Part shown: piece by piece, positions 33,003 to 42,429 of the stretch
Layout: each line of letters starts with the position of its first letter
Position numbering within the stretch: position 1 is the first letter of the stretch
NCBI RefSeq assembly: GCF_003611695.1
Contig: NZ_RAWE01000016.1
Coordinates: forward strand, 16,021-80,020
DNA from: Corallococcus carmarthensis
GTDB taxonomy: Bacteria > Myxococcota > Myxococcia > Myxococcales > Myxococcaceae
Reading direction: 5' to 3'
DNA: 64,000 nucleotides
Notes under the pieces: model-generated
What the model saw: only the letters and a program-made list of their open reading frames with translations
Databases searched by the model: none
Told to the model about the DNA's origin: nothing
Made by a program: the position numbers and the translations under genes

Positions 33003-35159
33003 CTACCAGACCTTCACGCGCTGCTCCGGCTTCAGGTAGAGGCCCTGGCCGGGCTTCACGTCGAACGCCGGGTACCACGCGTCCAGGTTGCGCACGGTGG
33101 CCGCGCGGAACATGCCGGGCGAGTGGCCATCCGTCACGAGCAGCCGGCGCAGCAGCGGCTCGCGGAACTTGTTGCGCCACGCCTGCGCGAAGCCCAGGAA
33201 GAAGCGCTGCTCGCCCGTGAAGCCGTCCAGCGTGGGCGCGGGCTGGCCCTCCAGGGACATCACGTAGGCGTCATGCGCGATGGAGACGCCGGCCACGTCG
33301 GCGATGTTCTCGCCCAGCGTCAGCTCGCCGTTCACGTTCATGTCGGGCAGGGGCTTGTACGCGTCGTACTGGGCGGCCAGCGCCTTGCCCGCGGCCTTGA
33401 ACTGCTCCAGGTCCTTGGGCGTCCACCAGTTGGACAGCTTGCCCTTCGCGTCGAACTGCGCGCCCACGTCGTCGAAGCTGTGGACGATTTCGTGGCCGAT
33501 GACGGAGCCGATGCCCGCGTAGTTCACGGCGGGGTCCGCGTTCGGGTCGAAGAAGGGCGGCTGGAGGATGGCGGCCGGGAAGATGATGGAGTTCTGCTGC
33601 GGCGAATTGAGCGCGTTGACCTCCTGGGGCGCCATGAACCACTCCTTGCGGTCCACGGGCTTGCCCAGCTTGGCCAGGTTGCGCTTGTGCTCGAAGAGCT
33701 CCGAGCGCTCCTCGTTGCCGAAGGCGTCTCCCTTGACGATCTCCAGGCCGGAGTAGTCACGCCAGGTGTCCGGGTGGCCGATGCCCACCTGCACCGTGCC
33801 CAGCTTCTCCTTGGCGCGGGCCTTGGTCTCCGGCGACATCCACGCGAGCGCGTCGATGTGGCGGCCCAGCGCGGCCAGGATGTTGCGCACCATCACGTCC
33901 GCCTCGGCCTTGGCGGCCGGCGGGAAGTGCTTGTCCACGTAGCGCTTGCCCACGGCCTCGCCCATGGCGCCGTTGGTGAAGTCCACGCCGCGCTTCCAGC
34001 GCGGGCGCAGCTGCTGCGCGCCGGACATGGTGCGGCCGTTGAAGTCGAAGCTCGCGTCCACGAAGGGCTTGGACAGGACCGAGGCGCCGCGCAGGATGGC
34101 GTGGAAGGCCAGGTAGTCCTTCCAGGTCTGGAGGGGCTCGCTGCCCACGAGCTTCGCGATGCCGGTGATGGCGCTGGGCTGCCAGGCGATGAAGTCCTTC
34201 TGGGACGTCAGGCCCGCGCTCGCGAAGTACGCGGCCCAGTCCATCCCGGGCGCCTTCTTCGCGAAGTCCGCCTGCTTCCAGGGGTTGTTCACCTTGGCCA
34301 CGTCCTGCGTGTCCTGGGCCGCCCAGTGGGCCTGGGCGATCTTCTTCTCCAGTCCGAAGATGGCGCCCGCCTTGGCTTCCGCGCCGGGGATGCCGGCGTT
34401 CTTCAGCTGGGTGGCGATGTGCTGCTGATACTTCTCCCGCACCTCTTTGAAGCGCGGCGTGTCCTTCAGATAGAAGTCGCGGTCCGGCAGGCCCAGGCCG
34501 CCCTGGAGGAGGTAGGCGGCGTAGCGGCTGGGGTCGTTCAGGTCCTCCGCCACCCACAGGCCCAGCAGGCGCTCCGTGGTGGCCTGCCCGGTGTTGAGCG
34601 GATCCACGTCACTGCGCAGCGTGGTGCCCAGCAACGAGGCCAGGTCCTTGCGGTTGGCGACGGCCGCGATGCGGTCCAGCTCCGGCTTGAGCGGCGTGGC
34701 GCCGCGGGCCTCGATGGCGGCCTCGTCGATGAAGCTGGCGTAGTAGTCCCCCAGCTTGCGCTCCTCGCTGCCGGCGGGGGCGTCCGACTTCGCGGCGGCC
34801 TCCAGCAACTCGCGCGTCTGCTGCGAGGCGTCGTCGGACAGCCGCGAGAACATGCCGTAGGAGGAGCGGTCCGGAGGAATCTCCGTGGTGTCCGCCCACT
34901 TGCCGTTGACGTAGCGATAGAAGTCGTCGCCGGGGGCCACGGAGGTGTCCATGCCCGGCGTGTCGACGCCAAAGCTCCCGTAGTGCGGCTTGGGCGCGGC
35001 GGGGGCCGTGGGCGCCGGGGCAGGGGTGGCGGCGGCCTGCGCCGGCGGCGGGGACTTCTCCGCGGGCGAAGTGGAGGCGCACGCGGTGATGAGCGCGGAC
35101 GCGCAGACGCCGAGCGTCATGCGCGCGGCGCCAAACGGCGGTCTGGAACGGAACGACAT
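33003..35159 (-). CDS. M13 (neprilysin/PepO-like) metallopeptidase lipoprotein
   Basis: A 718-residue zinc endopeptidase. Zinc motif HEIVH (H556, E557, H560) in GSVIGHEIVHSFDD and the downstream GENIADVAG (E617, D621) are the two gluzincin M13 signatures. The N-terminal M13 domain starts about residue 55 (DDFYRYVNGKWADTTEIP). The C-terminal PGMFRAATVRNLDAWYPAF and end KVW are also typical of the family. The signal segment ends LITACAS, a lipobox, followed by a Pro/Ala linker, so the enzyme is probably periplasmic or outer-membrane-anchored. ATG 35159 has AGGAG five bases away. The family cleaves peptides of limited size. It is monocistronic, just upstream of the OMT-LysR pair on the same strand. 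Confidence 0.93.
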   Translation of the reverse strand: MSFRSRPPFGAARMTLGVCASALITACASTSPAEKSPPPAQAAATPAPAPTAPAAPKPHYGSFGVDTPGMDTSVAPGDDFYRYVNGKWADTTEIPPDRSSYGMFSRLSDDASQQTRELLEAAAKSDAPAGSEERKLGDYYASFIDEAAIEARGATPLKPELDRIAAVANRKDLASLLGTTLRSDVDPLNTGQATTERLLGLWVAEDLNDPSRYAAYLLQGGLGLPDRDFYLKDTPRFKEVREKYQQHIATQLKNAGIPGAEAKAGAIFGLEKKIAQAHWAAQDTQDVAKVNNPWKQADFAKKAPGMDWAAYFASAGLTSQKDFIAWQPSAITGIAKLVGSEPLQTWKDYLAFHAILRGASVLSKPFVDASFDFNGRTMSGAQQLRPRWKRGVDFTNGAMGEAVGKRYVDKHFPPAAKAEADVMVRNILAALGRHIDALAWMSPETKARAKEKLGTVQVGIGHPDTWRDYSGLEIVKGDAFGNEERSELFEHKRNLAKLGKPVDRKEWFMAPQEVNALNSPQQNSIIFPAAILQPPFFDPNADPAVNYAGIGSVIGHEIVHSFDDVGAQFDAKGKLSNWWTPKDLEQFKAAGKALAAQYDAYKPLPDMNVNGELTLGENIADVAGVSIAHDAYVMSLEGQPAPTLDGFTGEQRFFLGFAQAWRNKFREPLLRRLLVTDGHSPGMFRAATVRNLDAWYPAFDVKPGQGLYLKPEQRVKVW

Positions 35160-35270
35160 GGAAGCTCCTGGATGTGCCCGAACGGGGTGGCGCACTCTGG
35201 CGCACGCGGGCGCATCGCCAACAGCGCAAACGGCGGTTTCATCCCAGCCATTGCGTTCCAGACGCTGGGT

Positions 35271-35288
35271 CCGGGGTAGAGCCCCGGG
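35271..35288 (-). terminator. Short hairpin after the sugar-dehydrogenase-like gene
   Basis: Arms CCGGGG (35271-35276) and CCCCGG (35282-35287) with a 5-nt loop and one extra wobble pair lie 30 bp past the stop (minus strand) at 35318. No T tract. Confidence 0.35.
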
Positions 35289-35317
35289 ACAATGGCGCGC
35301 CGCGCTGTCCTCCGGGC

Positions 35318-37783
35318 TCAGCGGGTCCAGCGGAGCCCGGCCACGGCATCGCCCCCGTGTTCGTAGTACTCCATGACCACGGTGTGCTCTCCGGCGGTCA
35401 TCCAGCGGCCCACGACGAAGCTCATGGCCGACTGGTCCCTCCACTCATCGATGATGCGAGAGCCGTCCACGAACACGCGGACGCCGTCATCCGCCTGGGC
35501 GAGGAAGAAGTACAGGCTCGACGCGAAGTAGAACCGCCCCGTCCAGCGCACGGAGAAGTCGTCGGGCCCCACCTCCGGCACGGGGCTGCCCGTGGCCCAG
35601 AAGTTATTGAGCGGCGCCCCTTCGCAGCGCACCCGCGCCGGGGAGCCCTCCAGGTCCCGGTTGCCGAAGTACTCCGCCCGGTACTGTCCAACCGGGCACT
35701 CCGTGGGGGCGACGGCCTCGAAGAACGCCGTGTAGCTGGCGTCGCTCGAACCGGCCTGGATGACGTGCGCCGCGGCCCCGCCGTCCGACCACTCGCGGAA
35801 CTCGAAGACACCTTGGGGCGACGGAGCGATCAGGGTGTGCGTGGAGCCGACGATGACCGGGCGGACCCGGGGCGACGGCCCGCTCGTGCCGTCGAACACC
35901 AGCTCCAGCCCCGGCGGTGACGTCTGGAGGGTCACCTGCACGAGCTGCGGGTCCAGGGTGATCATCCAACTGCTCGTCAGCCCCGTCGAGTTCATCGCGG
36001 TCAGCTTGATGTCGAAGTGCACCTCGTCACCATGGTCCGGGACGGTGAAGGACCCGGTCGCACCCGTGCTCGTGGAGTACGGATGGGTATGGCAGCTGCC
36101 CGAGGTGCAGTGGCGCAGGGTGATGGTCCACCTCAGCCGGTCGCCAGGAATGGGGCCCTCGTTGGGGTCGACCGCCGAGCCCGAGTAGGTCACCACGTCG
36201 CCGACCTTGAAGCGGTACGTCTGCGAGGGCGAGTGGATGGTCACGACCGGCAGCGCGTTGCCCACGGTGACGCTTACGGCGGCGGAGTGGCTGCCGCCGC
36301 GCCCATCGCTGACGGTCAGCCGGGCCACGTAGAAGCCGGTCACGGCATACGTGTGCTCCGGGCCGGGCAGCGTCGACACGGGGGTGCCGTCCCCGAAGTC
36401 CCAGCGGTACTGGAGCGCGTCACCGTCCGCGTCGTTCGAGCCCGCGCTGGAGAAGCGCACGAGCAGGGGCGGCTGACCCCTGCGAGGTGTCGCCGACGCC
36501 ACGGCCACGGGCGGCGTGTTGCCCTCCGTGTAGCGGATGCGGCGCAGCTCACCCGCGAGGATGTCCACGAAGAAGAGGTTGGAGTCCGGCCCGATGCCGA
36601 GCTCCACCAGCCCGCCCACCCCGGTCGCGAACGACGTCACGCTGTCGGGCACGAGCTGATCATTCGCATCCACCCGCAGGGAGCGGATCCACTGCTGGCT
36701 GTAGTCGCCGAAGAAGTAGGCGCCCCGCCACGTCTCTGGGTACGCCATGCCCGTGTAGAAGCCGCCGCCCGTGGCCGTCTGGCCCACGCCGTGGTCCCAG
36801 ACGTACAGCGGAGGCCGCACCGCGCCGGGCCCTCGTGCATAGAGGGCCTGGCAGACGGCTTTGGGTTCATAGCCGCTCTGGCGGAAGGGGCCCTCGTAGC
36901 AGGGCCAGCCCAGGTTCGCCCCCGGGAGCGCGACGTTGATCTCCTCGTAGGTGTTCCAGCCGACGTCGCCCAGGTAGGGCGTGGAGGTGCCCGGGCGCAG
37001 GCTGAAGCGATAGGGATTGCGCAGCCCCAGCGCCCACACCTTGGAGCGGTTGGCCCGGGCATCCCCGTTCCAGAACGGGTTCGAGGCCACGCCCTCGCCG
37101 GAGCGGGTGATGTGCAGCACCTTGCCCGCGAGCGAGTCCAGACTCTGCGCCCGCAGGGCGTCGTCGTCGACCGCGTCGAAGCGGGCGCCGTCTCCTGACG
37201 TCACGAAGAGGGTGCCGTCCGGCGCGAAGCGGAGGGTGCCCACGGAGTGCGACTCGCTGTCCGAGGGAATGCAATCCGCGCCCGCGGGAAAGTCATTGCA
37301 GGAGTTGCCCACCACGGTGCCGAGCAGCACGACCTCGCTCGCGGGCGAAGCCATGTCCCCCTGGGCGGTGTAGCGCGCCAGCCGCGCCGTCTTGGGCCCG
37401 GCGTCATCCGTGTCATCGTCGTCGTAGGTGTAGAGCAGGTAGACGAAGCCATTGGTGGCGAAGTCGGGATCCACCGCGAGCCCCAGCAGCCCGCGATCAT
37501 GGTGCGAGTTCACCCGCCCGCGGATGTCGAGGAAAGCCACGGGCTGGAGGACGCCGTGCTTGAAGAGCCGGACCACCCCTGCCTTCTCCGCGATGAGGAG
37601 GCTCCCATCGGGAAGGCTCGCGAACGTCGTCGGGTATTGCAGGCCCGTGACCACGGGCTCGGAGGAGAAGCCTGCTGGCAGGGTGAGGGGCGCCAGGGGC
37701 TGGGCTCCGGCCCCTGGCCACCCTCCCAGACACAGCGCGAACAGGACAGCGAGGAACGGCGGACAGCGTCGCAGTGACAGCAT
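35318..37783 (-). CDS. Secreted sorbosone/glucose-dehydrogenase-like propeller with PKD and PA14 domains
   Basis: An 821-residue secreted protein. A signal peptide covers about 1-28 (ending AGAQP). Residues about 33-420 are a six-bladed GSDH propeller (PTTFASLPDGSLLIAEKAGV, DRGLLGLAVDPDFATNGFVY, GLRNPYRFSLRPGT, LGWPCYEGP), the fold of PQQ-dependent sugar dehydrogenases. A PKD domain follows (about 428-515; YRWDFGDGTPVSTLPG), then an Ig-like segment, and a PA14 domain at the C terminus (about 685-821; YRAEYFGNRDLEGSPARVRC ... FFLAQADDGVRVFVDG), a carbohydrate-binding fold. Oxidation of a sugar at the surface is inferred, but PQQ ligands were not verified and some homologues are non-enzymatic. 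ATG 37783 has GGAGGGA seven bases upstream. Confidence 0.87.
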   Translation of the reverse strand: MLSLRRCPPFLAVLFALCLGGWPGAGAQPLAPLTLPAGFSSEPVVTGLQYPTTFASLPDGSLLIAEKAGVVRLFKHGVLQPVAFLDIRGRVNSHHDRGLLGLAVDPDFATNGFVYLLYTYDDDDTDDAGPKTARLARYTAQGDMASPASEVVLLGTVVGNSCNDFPAGADCIPSDSESHSVGTLRFAPDGTLFVTSGDGARFDAVDDDALRAQSLDSLAGKVLHITRSGEGVASNPFWNGDARANRSKVWALGLRNPYRFSLRPGTSTPYLGDVGWNTYEEINVALPGANLGWPCYEGPFRQSGYEPKAVCQALYARGPGAVRPPLYVWDHGVGQTATGGGFYTGMAYPETWRGAYFFGDYSQQWIRSLRVDANDQLVPDSVTSFATGVGGLVELGIGPDSNLFFVDILAGELRRIRYTEGNTPPVAVASATPRRGQPPLLVRFSSAGSNDADGDALQYRWDFGDGTPVSTLPGPEHTYAVTGFYVARLTVSDGRGGSHSAAVSVTVGNALPVVTIHSPSQTYRFKVGDVVTYSGSAVDPNEGPIPGDRLRWTITLRHCTSGSCHTHPYSTSTGATGSFTVPDHGDEVHFDIKLTAMNSTGLTSSWMITLDPQLVQVTLQTSPPGLELVFDGTSGPSPRVRPVIVGSTHTLIAPSPQGVFEFREWSDGGAAAHVIQAGSSDASYTAFFEAVAPTECPVGQYRAEYFGNRDLEGSPARVRCEGAPLNNFWATGSPVPEVGPDDFSVRWTGRFYFASSLYFFLAQADDGVRVFVDGSRIIDEWRDQSAMSFVVGRWMTAGEHTVVMEYYEHGGDAVAGLRWTR

Positions 37784-37904
37784 GAAAGCGTCCCTCCAGT
37801 GCGGGAGCGTCCGGGATGCGGGAAGCTGGCACTTCAGTTCCCCCTGGCCATCTGTCCCCCAGGGATCGGTTACGGTCAGGGATTGAGCCATTCAAGGGGG
37901 ACGC

Positions 37905-38534
37905 ATGACTCCGTCCGCATTCCGTCCTGCATACACAGTCCAGACCGGGCACACCGTCCTCCGCTGCTGGTCACCGGCCGACGCCCCACTGGCACTCCGA
38001 GCCATCGAAGCCAGCCTGGAGCACCTGCGTCCCTGGATGGAATGGGCGAAGCGCTACCCGATGAACGTGTCGCAGCAGGCGGGGCAGCTTCGCCGGATGC
38101 GCGGACTCTTCGACCTGGGGCAGGACTTCGCCTATGGCGTGTTCAGCCGCGACGGCACCGAGGTCCTCGGCGGCACGGGCCTGCATCCCCGGGTGGGGGA
38201 GGGTGCACTGGAGATTGGATACTGGATCGCGGAGCGCCACACCGGCCGGGGGCTCGCGACGGAGATCGCCGGAGCGCTCACCCGCGTCGCGTTCGAACTG
38301 GAGGGCGTGCGCCGGGTGGAGATCCATTGCGACCCCCGCAACGTCCGCAGCGCCGCGGTCGCCCGGAGGCTGGGTTTCACCCATGAAGCCACGTTGCGAC
38401 AGCGGCTCGTCGCGCCCGACGGCGCGCTTCGGGACACGATGATCTGGACGTTGCTCTCCGGCGAGTACCCCGCCAGCCGTGCCGCCGCGACCGTCGTCGA
38501 GGCCTTCGACGTGCTGGAACAGAAGCTGCTTTGA
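37905..38534 (+). CDS. GNAT acetyltransferase (RimJ/RimL type)
   Basis: A 209-residue acetyltransferase of the Acetyltransf_3 group. TVLRCWSPADAPLALRAIEA begins the fold, LEIGYWIAERHTGRGLATEI (about 98-117) contains the acetyl-CoA-binding R/Q-x-x-G-x-A-like loop RHTGRGLAT, and RRVEIHCDPRNVRSAAVARR (about 135-154) with LGF is the conserved helix. Targets could be a ribosomal-protein N terminus or a small amine. ATG 37905 follows GGGGGA. It is divergent from the sugar-dehydrogenase-like gene across 121 bp. Confidence 0.88.
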   Translation: MTPSAFRPAYTVQTGHTVLRCWSPADAPLALRAIEASLEHLRPWMEWAKRYPMNVSQQAGQLRRMRGLFDLGQDFAYGVFSRDGTEVLGGTGLHPRVGEGALEIGYWIAERHTGRGLATEIAGALTRVAFELEGVRRVEIHCDPRNVRSAAVARRLGFTHEATLRQRLVAPDGALRDTMIWTLLSGEYPASRAAATVVEAFDVLEQKLL

Positions 38535-38653
38535 GATAACAAACATCGCATTTGGTATGGAATGCAGTTTATTCCTGTCTATGTATTGACTCGGGAATCA
38601 ACGGGTCTCAGGATGGCCGCGCTTCACTCCCCTGCCGCCCCCGAGGTGTCTCA

Positions 38654-40261
38654 ATGACGTTGAAACTCCCTGCGTGGTGCATGCGTCTACCGGTGGTCTT
38701 GGTGTCCCTGTTGCTGCCGCTCACGGGCTCGGCCCTCCCGGTCCGGGCCACGGCCTCCAGCGCGGTGCTGGCCGCTGTTCCGACGACGGGCTTCCGGTTC
38801 GTCGACATCACCGCGAGCGACGGCACGGTGCTCAAGGCGAACTACATCGCGCCCACGACGCCCGGGCCCCATCCGGCGGTGATCTTCATCTCCAGCTGGG
38901 GGCTCAACGACCTGGAGTATCTGGCCCAGGCCAATGCGCTGGCACAGAAGGGCTACGTGGCGCTCTCCTACACGCCGCGCGGCTTCTGGGCCTCCGGCGG
39001 TGGCATTGATACGGCCGGTCCGGCGGACATCGCGGACACCACGCGCGTCATTGATTGGATGATTGCCAACACAACCGCGAATTCCTCCCGTATCGGGCTC
39101 GCGGGTGTTTCGTATGGCGCGGGCATCGCGCTCATCGCCTCGGGCTTCGACCCGCGCGTGAAGGCGGTGGCGGCGCTCTCCGGCTGGTCGGACCTGGTGG
39201 CTTCGCTGTTCGGCGGAGAGACGCGGCGTCCGCAGGCGGTGGCGCTGCTCGACCTGGCCGCGACGCTGCTGGGCCGGCCCAGCCCCGAGCTCAGCACGAC
39301 CATCGACAACTACTTCGCCAACCAGAACATCGAGTCCATCAAGACCTGGGGGCGCGTGCGCTCGGCGGCCACGTACATCAGCCGGATCAACACGAACAAG
39401 CCCGCCATCCTGATGGCCAATTCGTACGGCGACAGCCTCTTCCCGCCCAACCAGCTGGTGTCGTTCTATGGCCAGCTCTCCGGGCCCAAGCGGCTGGAGT
39501 TCGCCCCGGGCGACCACGCCGTCGTGGAGGCCACGGGCCTCCTGGGACTGCCCAACCACGTCTGGACCAGCTTCGGCCGCTGGATGGACCAGTACGTCGC
39601 GGGCGTGGACACCGGCATCTCCCGCGAGGCGCCCGTCGTGCTGCGCACCTACGACGGCGACGTGGAGGGCTATGCGTCGTGGGCCGCGGTCGCCAGGAGC
39701 ACGCAGCGCTACGGCCTGGGCGCCATCCGCGTGCTGGATGGCACCGGCACCCTGGGCGGCGCGCCCACGTCGGGTGGTTCGCGGGTCGTCTGGTCCGGCT
39801 TCGACACCTCCGCCGACGCGGGCGTGGCGCTCCTGACCAACGGGCTCCAGGCGCTGACGGGCATTCCTCCCGTGGTCTGGCTGCCGGGCGTCAACCGCCT
39901 CAACGCCGGAGTCTGGACGTCGTCCGTCACCACGAGCGGTATCTCCATCCGTGGCTCGGCGGCCCTGCGCGTGCGCATCACGCCTTCCACCGCGTCGGGG
40001 ACGGTCGTCGCCTACCTGTATGATCTGCTCGGTGACTACGGCGGTCTCATCACCCACGTGCCCCTCACCTGGAAGGGCGCCACGCCGGGCGTGCCGCTGG
40101 ACCTGGACCTGACGTTCCCCGCGACGGCGTACGACGTGCCCGTGTTGCACCGGCTGGCGCTCGTCGTCGACACGGAGGACCCGCTCTACCTGGACGCCAA
40201 CACCACTGGCGCGACGGTGTCGCTCGGCGGACCGTCCTGGTTGGATCTGCCGGTGCGCTGA
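38654..40261 (+). CDS. Exported S15/CocE-type alpha/beta hydrolase
   Basis: A 535-residue exported hydrolase. A signal peptide covers about 1-32 (LPVVLVSLLLPLTGSALPVR). The N-terminal alpha/beta-hydrolase domain has ANYIAPTTPGPHPAVIFISS, the nucleophile elbow GVSYGAG (Ser about 151), an acid in NSYGDSLF (about 260) and His in PGDHAVVE (about 290). The C-terminal region (about 310-535) is a jelly-roll-like domain as in X-Pro dipeptidyl-peptidase (S15) and cocaine-esterase families (VAYLYDLLGDYGGLITHVPL). It may be a peptidase or an esterase. ATG 38654 is used; the upstream 119 bp are AT-rich and probably hold the promoter. A perfect 9-bp hairpin follows the stop. Confidence 0.82.
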   Translation: MTLKLPAWCMRLPVVLVSLLLPLTGSALPVRATASSAVLAAVPTTGFRFVDITASDGTVLKANYIAPTTPGPHPAVIFISSWGLNDLEYLAQANALAQKGYVALSYTPRGFWASGGGIDTAGPADIADTTRVIDWMIANTTANSSRIGLAGVSYGAGIALIASGFDPRVKAVAALSGWSDLVASLFGGETRRPQAVALLDLAATLLGRPSPELSTTIDNYFANQNIESIKTWGRVRSAATYISRINTNKPAILMANSYGDSLFPPNQLVSFYGQLSGPKRLEFAPGDHAVVEATGLLGLPNHVWTSFGRWMDQYVAGVDTGISREAPVVLRTYDGDVEGYASWAAVARSTQRYGLGAIRVLDGTGTLGGAPTSGGSRVVWSGFDTSADAGVALLTNGLQALTGIPPVVWLPGVNRLNAGVWTSSVTTSGISIRGSAALRVRITPSTASGTVVAYLYDLLGDYGGLITHVPLTWKGATPGVPLDLDLTFPATAYDVPVLHRLALVVDTEDPLYLDANTTGATVSLGGPSWLDLPVR

Positions 40262-40279
40262 GTCCAGCACCCCCGTGAT

Positions 40280-40303
40280 GGAGGGCGCTTCCGGGCGCCC
40301 TCC
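40280..40303 (+). terminator. Hairpin after the S15-type hydrolase
   Basis: Perfect arms GGAGGGCGC (40280-40288) and GCGCCCTCC (40295-40303) with a 6-nt loop, 18 bp after the stop; followed by GTCGTTCC. Confidence 0.6.
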
Positions 40304-40318
40304 GTCGTTCCAGGGGGC

Positions 40319-41956
40319 GTGTCCTCTGTGTTAACGCTCCCGGCGTCCATGGGAACCGCCGCCTCGGAACGCACCCGCGTCGCCCTGCTCGTCCTCGCTG
40401 GCGGCGTGCTGGCCCTGCTGCTGTCGCACCACCCCGCCATCCTGTCCGGGCTGCGCCTGGTGCAGGGCGACGAGGGCGACGTTCGCTTCAACCACTACAT
40501 CCTGGAGCACGGCTGGCGCTTCGTGTCCGGCGACCCGGCGCACGCGCGCTTCTGGGATCCGCCGATGTTCCACCCGGAGACCAACGTCGCCGCGTACTCC
40601 GACGTGCTGCTGGGCGTGGCGCCATTCTACTGGGTGTGGCGAGCGCTGGGGCTGGGCGCGGACCTGTCGTGGCAGGCATGGGCGCTCACCATGGCGGCGC
40701 TCAACTACGCGGCGGCGGTGTGGCTGCTCCGGCGCGGGTTCGGCCTGCGTGTCTTTCCAGCGGTGGTGGGCGCGGTGCTCTTCACGGCCGGCGCTCCGCG
40801 CATCAACCAGCTCAACCACCCGCAGCTGGAAGGGCAGTTCTTCGCGCTCCTCGCCGTGGGCGCGGTGATCGTACTGACGCGGCCGGAGACGGACCGGCGG
40901 CGCGGGATTGCCTGGGCCGCGCTGCTCGTGGGCGCGTTCGTGGCCCAGCTCTACGCGGGTTTCTACTGGGGCTGGTTCCTCTTCTTCTTCCTGCTGCTGG
41001 CTTTCATCGCCGGGCTCGCCTTCCAGGACACGCGCGGTCCGCTGCTGACGGCGCTGCGCCGCCACCTCCCGGCGCTGGTGGGCTTTGGCGTCGTGGGGCT
41101 GGCGCTGCTCGCGCCGCTCGTCCTGCATTCGCGTCAGGCCATTGGCACGGTGGGCCTGCGCACCTTCTCTGAAGTCTCACCGATGGTGCCGCGCTTCTGG
41201 AGCTGGTTCTTCGTGGGGCAGGACAGCTGGCTGTACGGGTGGACGAATGGCTTCTCCAAGTTCCAGCGCATGCCCGTGGCGTGGGAGCACCGGCTGGGCT
41301 TCGGCTTCCTGACTCCGGTGCTGGCGGGCATCGGCCTGTGGCAGGCGCGCTCGCGGCCCGCCGTGCGGCTGCTGCTCGTCGTGGCGGTGGCCACGCTGGT
41401 GCTCGCCTCGCGCTACACCGGCGGCTTCACGCCCTGGTGGCTCGTGTTCCACGGCGTGCCCGGCGCGGCGGCCATCCGGGCCCTGGCCCGCATCGGCATG
41501 TGGCTGCTGGTGCCCGCGGGCGTGGGGCTGGCCCTGTTCCTCCAGCGGCAGTGGGACTCCGGGCGCGCGGCGCTGGCGGTGGGCCTGGGCGCGCTGTGCC
41601 TGCTGGAGCAGGGGCTCACCGGCCCCTTCTATGACCGGCACGAAGCCCGCGCGGACGTGGAGGCGGTGGCCGCGCGCATCCCGCCCGGCTGTACGACGTT
41701 CTTCTACGCGCCGACGTCCGGCGAGGCCCAGGAGTGGAAGTACAACCTGGACGCCGTGTGGGCATCCGGGGAGCACGGCGTGCCCACGGTGAATGGCTAC
41801 TCGGGCAACTACCCGCAGGGCTGGAAGCTCCAGGACAACCGCCGCTTCAACGCGGAGGCCTCGGCGCGCATCGACCGCGACCTGGAGGCCTGGATGCGCT
41901 CGCGGAACCTGGCGCCCGCGAGCGTCTGCCGCATCGAGATGCCGGCGCGGCGGTAG
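40319..41956 (+). CDS. Polytopic membrane protein, GT-C-like
   Basis: A 545-residue integral membrane protein with about 10-11 helices and a C-terminal soluble domain of about 110 residues. An acidic first loop (LVQGDEGDVRFNHYILEHGW at about 48-67) resembles the catalytic D/E-containing first loop of GT-C glycosyltransferases such as the PMT/ArnT group. Further helices include FYWGWFLFFFLLLAFIAGLA. The substrate would be a lipid-linked sugar if that is right; the family is not certain. GTG 40319 follows AGGGGG closely; ATG 40349 is an alternative. It is convergent with the aryl polyene cluster, with a hairpin across the shared junction. Confidence 0.72.
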   Translation: MSSVLTLPASMGTAASERTRVALLVLAGGVLALLLSHHPAILSGLRLVQGDEGDVRFNHYILEHGWRFVSGDPAHARFWDPPMFHPETNVAAYSDVLLGVAPFYWVWRALGLGADLSWQAWALTMAALNYAAAVWLLRRGFGLRVFPAVVGAVLFTAGAPRINQLNHPQLEGQFFALLAVGAVIVLTRPETDRRRGIAWAALLVGAFVAQLYAGFYWGWFLFFFLLLAFIAGLAFQDTRGPLLTALRRHLPALVGFGVVGLALLAPLVLHSRQAIGTVGLRTFSEVSPMVPRFWSWFFVGQDSWLYGWTNGFSKFQRMPVAWEHRLGFGFLTPVLAGIGLWQARSRPAVRLLLVVAVATLVLASRYTGGFTPWWLVFHGVPGAAAIRALARIGMWLLVPAGVGLALFLQRQWDSGRAALAVGLGALCLLEQGLTGPFYDRHEARADVEAVAARIPPGCTTFFYAPTSGEAQEWKYNLDAVWASGEHGVPTVNGYSGNYPQGWKLQDNRRFNAEASARIDRDLEAWMRSRNLAPASVCRIEMPARR

Positions 41957-41968
41957 GCGCCGCCGCGC
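41945..41968. terminator. Hairpin at the junction with the aryl polyene cluster
   Basis: Nine-bp arms GCGCGGCGG (41945-41953) and CCGCCGCGC (41960-41968). The loop contains the TAG of the 40319 gene. It separates the convergent 40319 gene and the end of the APE operon at 41981 and could act both ways. Confidence 0.5.
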
Positions 41969-41980
41969 GCGGGCACCGGA

Positions 41981-42412
41981 CTACTTCGCGATCGTGACGT
42001 AGTCGCCCTTGAGCGCGACGCCCGTGACGAAGCTGCCGGCGTGGCACTCGATTTCGGTGGCGCTCTTGCCCTCCACCTTCTTGTAGTAGCTCACGATGTG
42101 GACCACCGCGTTGGCGCCGTTCTTCTTCGCGCCCTCCTGCAGGGCGATGAGCGCGGAGAGGGCGGCCCACTTGCAGGCGTAGTCGTCCGACTTGCCCACT
42201 CCGTTGGTCTTCTTGTTCGTGGTGTCGCTGCCCAGCGTCTTCAGCACGTTGGGCGTCTTCGCGCCTTCCAGGAAGAACTTCACCGAGCCGTCCAGCTTCT
42301 CCTTGGCTTCGGGCAGGGCCATCACATCCGCCAGCTTCACCTTCGTCACGGTGTCGCGCGCCAGGGCGGGGCTCGCGGCGGTCAGGGCCAGCAACAGGAG
42401 GGCTTTCTTCAT
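41981..42412 (-). CDS. Small exported protein at the end of the APE cluster
   Basis: A 143-residue protein with a signal peptide (MKKALLLLALTAASPALA, 1-18) and a compact domain with two Cys (YACKWAA, IECHAG). It contains ALIALQEGAKKNGANAVVHI and ends GDYVTIAK. Homologues are often mislabelled 'excinuclease ATPase subunit'; there is no ATPase motif. ATG 42412 with GGAGAT upstream starts 17 bp after the ketosynthase stop, so it is probably the last gene of the operon. A periplasmic helper in pigment handling is inferred from position only. Confidence 0.7.
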   Translation of the reverse strand: MKKALLLLALTAASPALARDTVTKVKLADVMALPEAKEKLDGSVKFFLEGAKTPNVLKTLGSDTTNKKTNGVGKSDDYACKWAALSALIALQEGAKKNGANAVVHIVSYYKKVEGKSATEIECHAGSFVTGVALKGDYVTIAK

Positions 42413-42429
42413 CGCGGGATCTCCAGGCA

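Noticed and set aside
31353..35279. 1308-residue plus-strand frame across LysR, O-methyltransferase and M13 genes
   Set aside because: Spans three well-supported minus-strand genes; Arg/Gly/His-rich shadow composition.
41981..42412. 'Excinuclease ATPase subunit' label for the small APE-end protein
   Set aside because: No Walker motifs, 143 residues and a signal peptide; the label is a database artefact.
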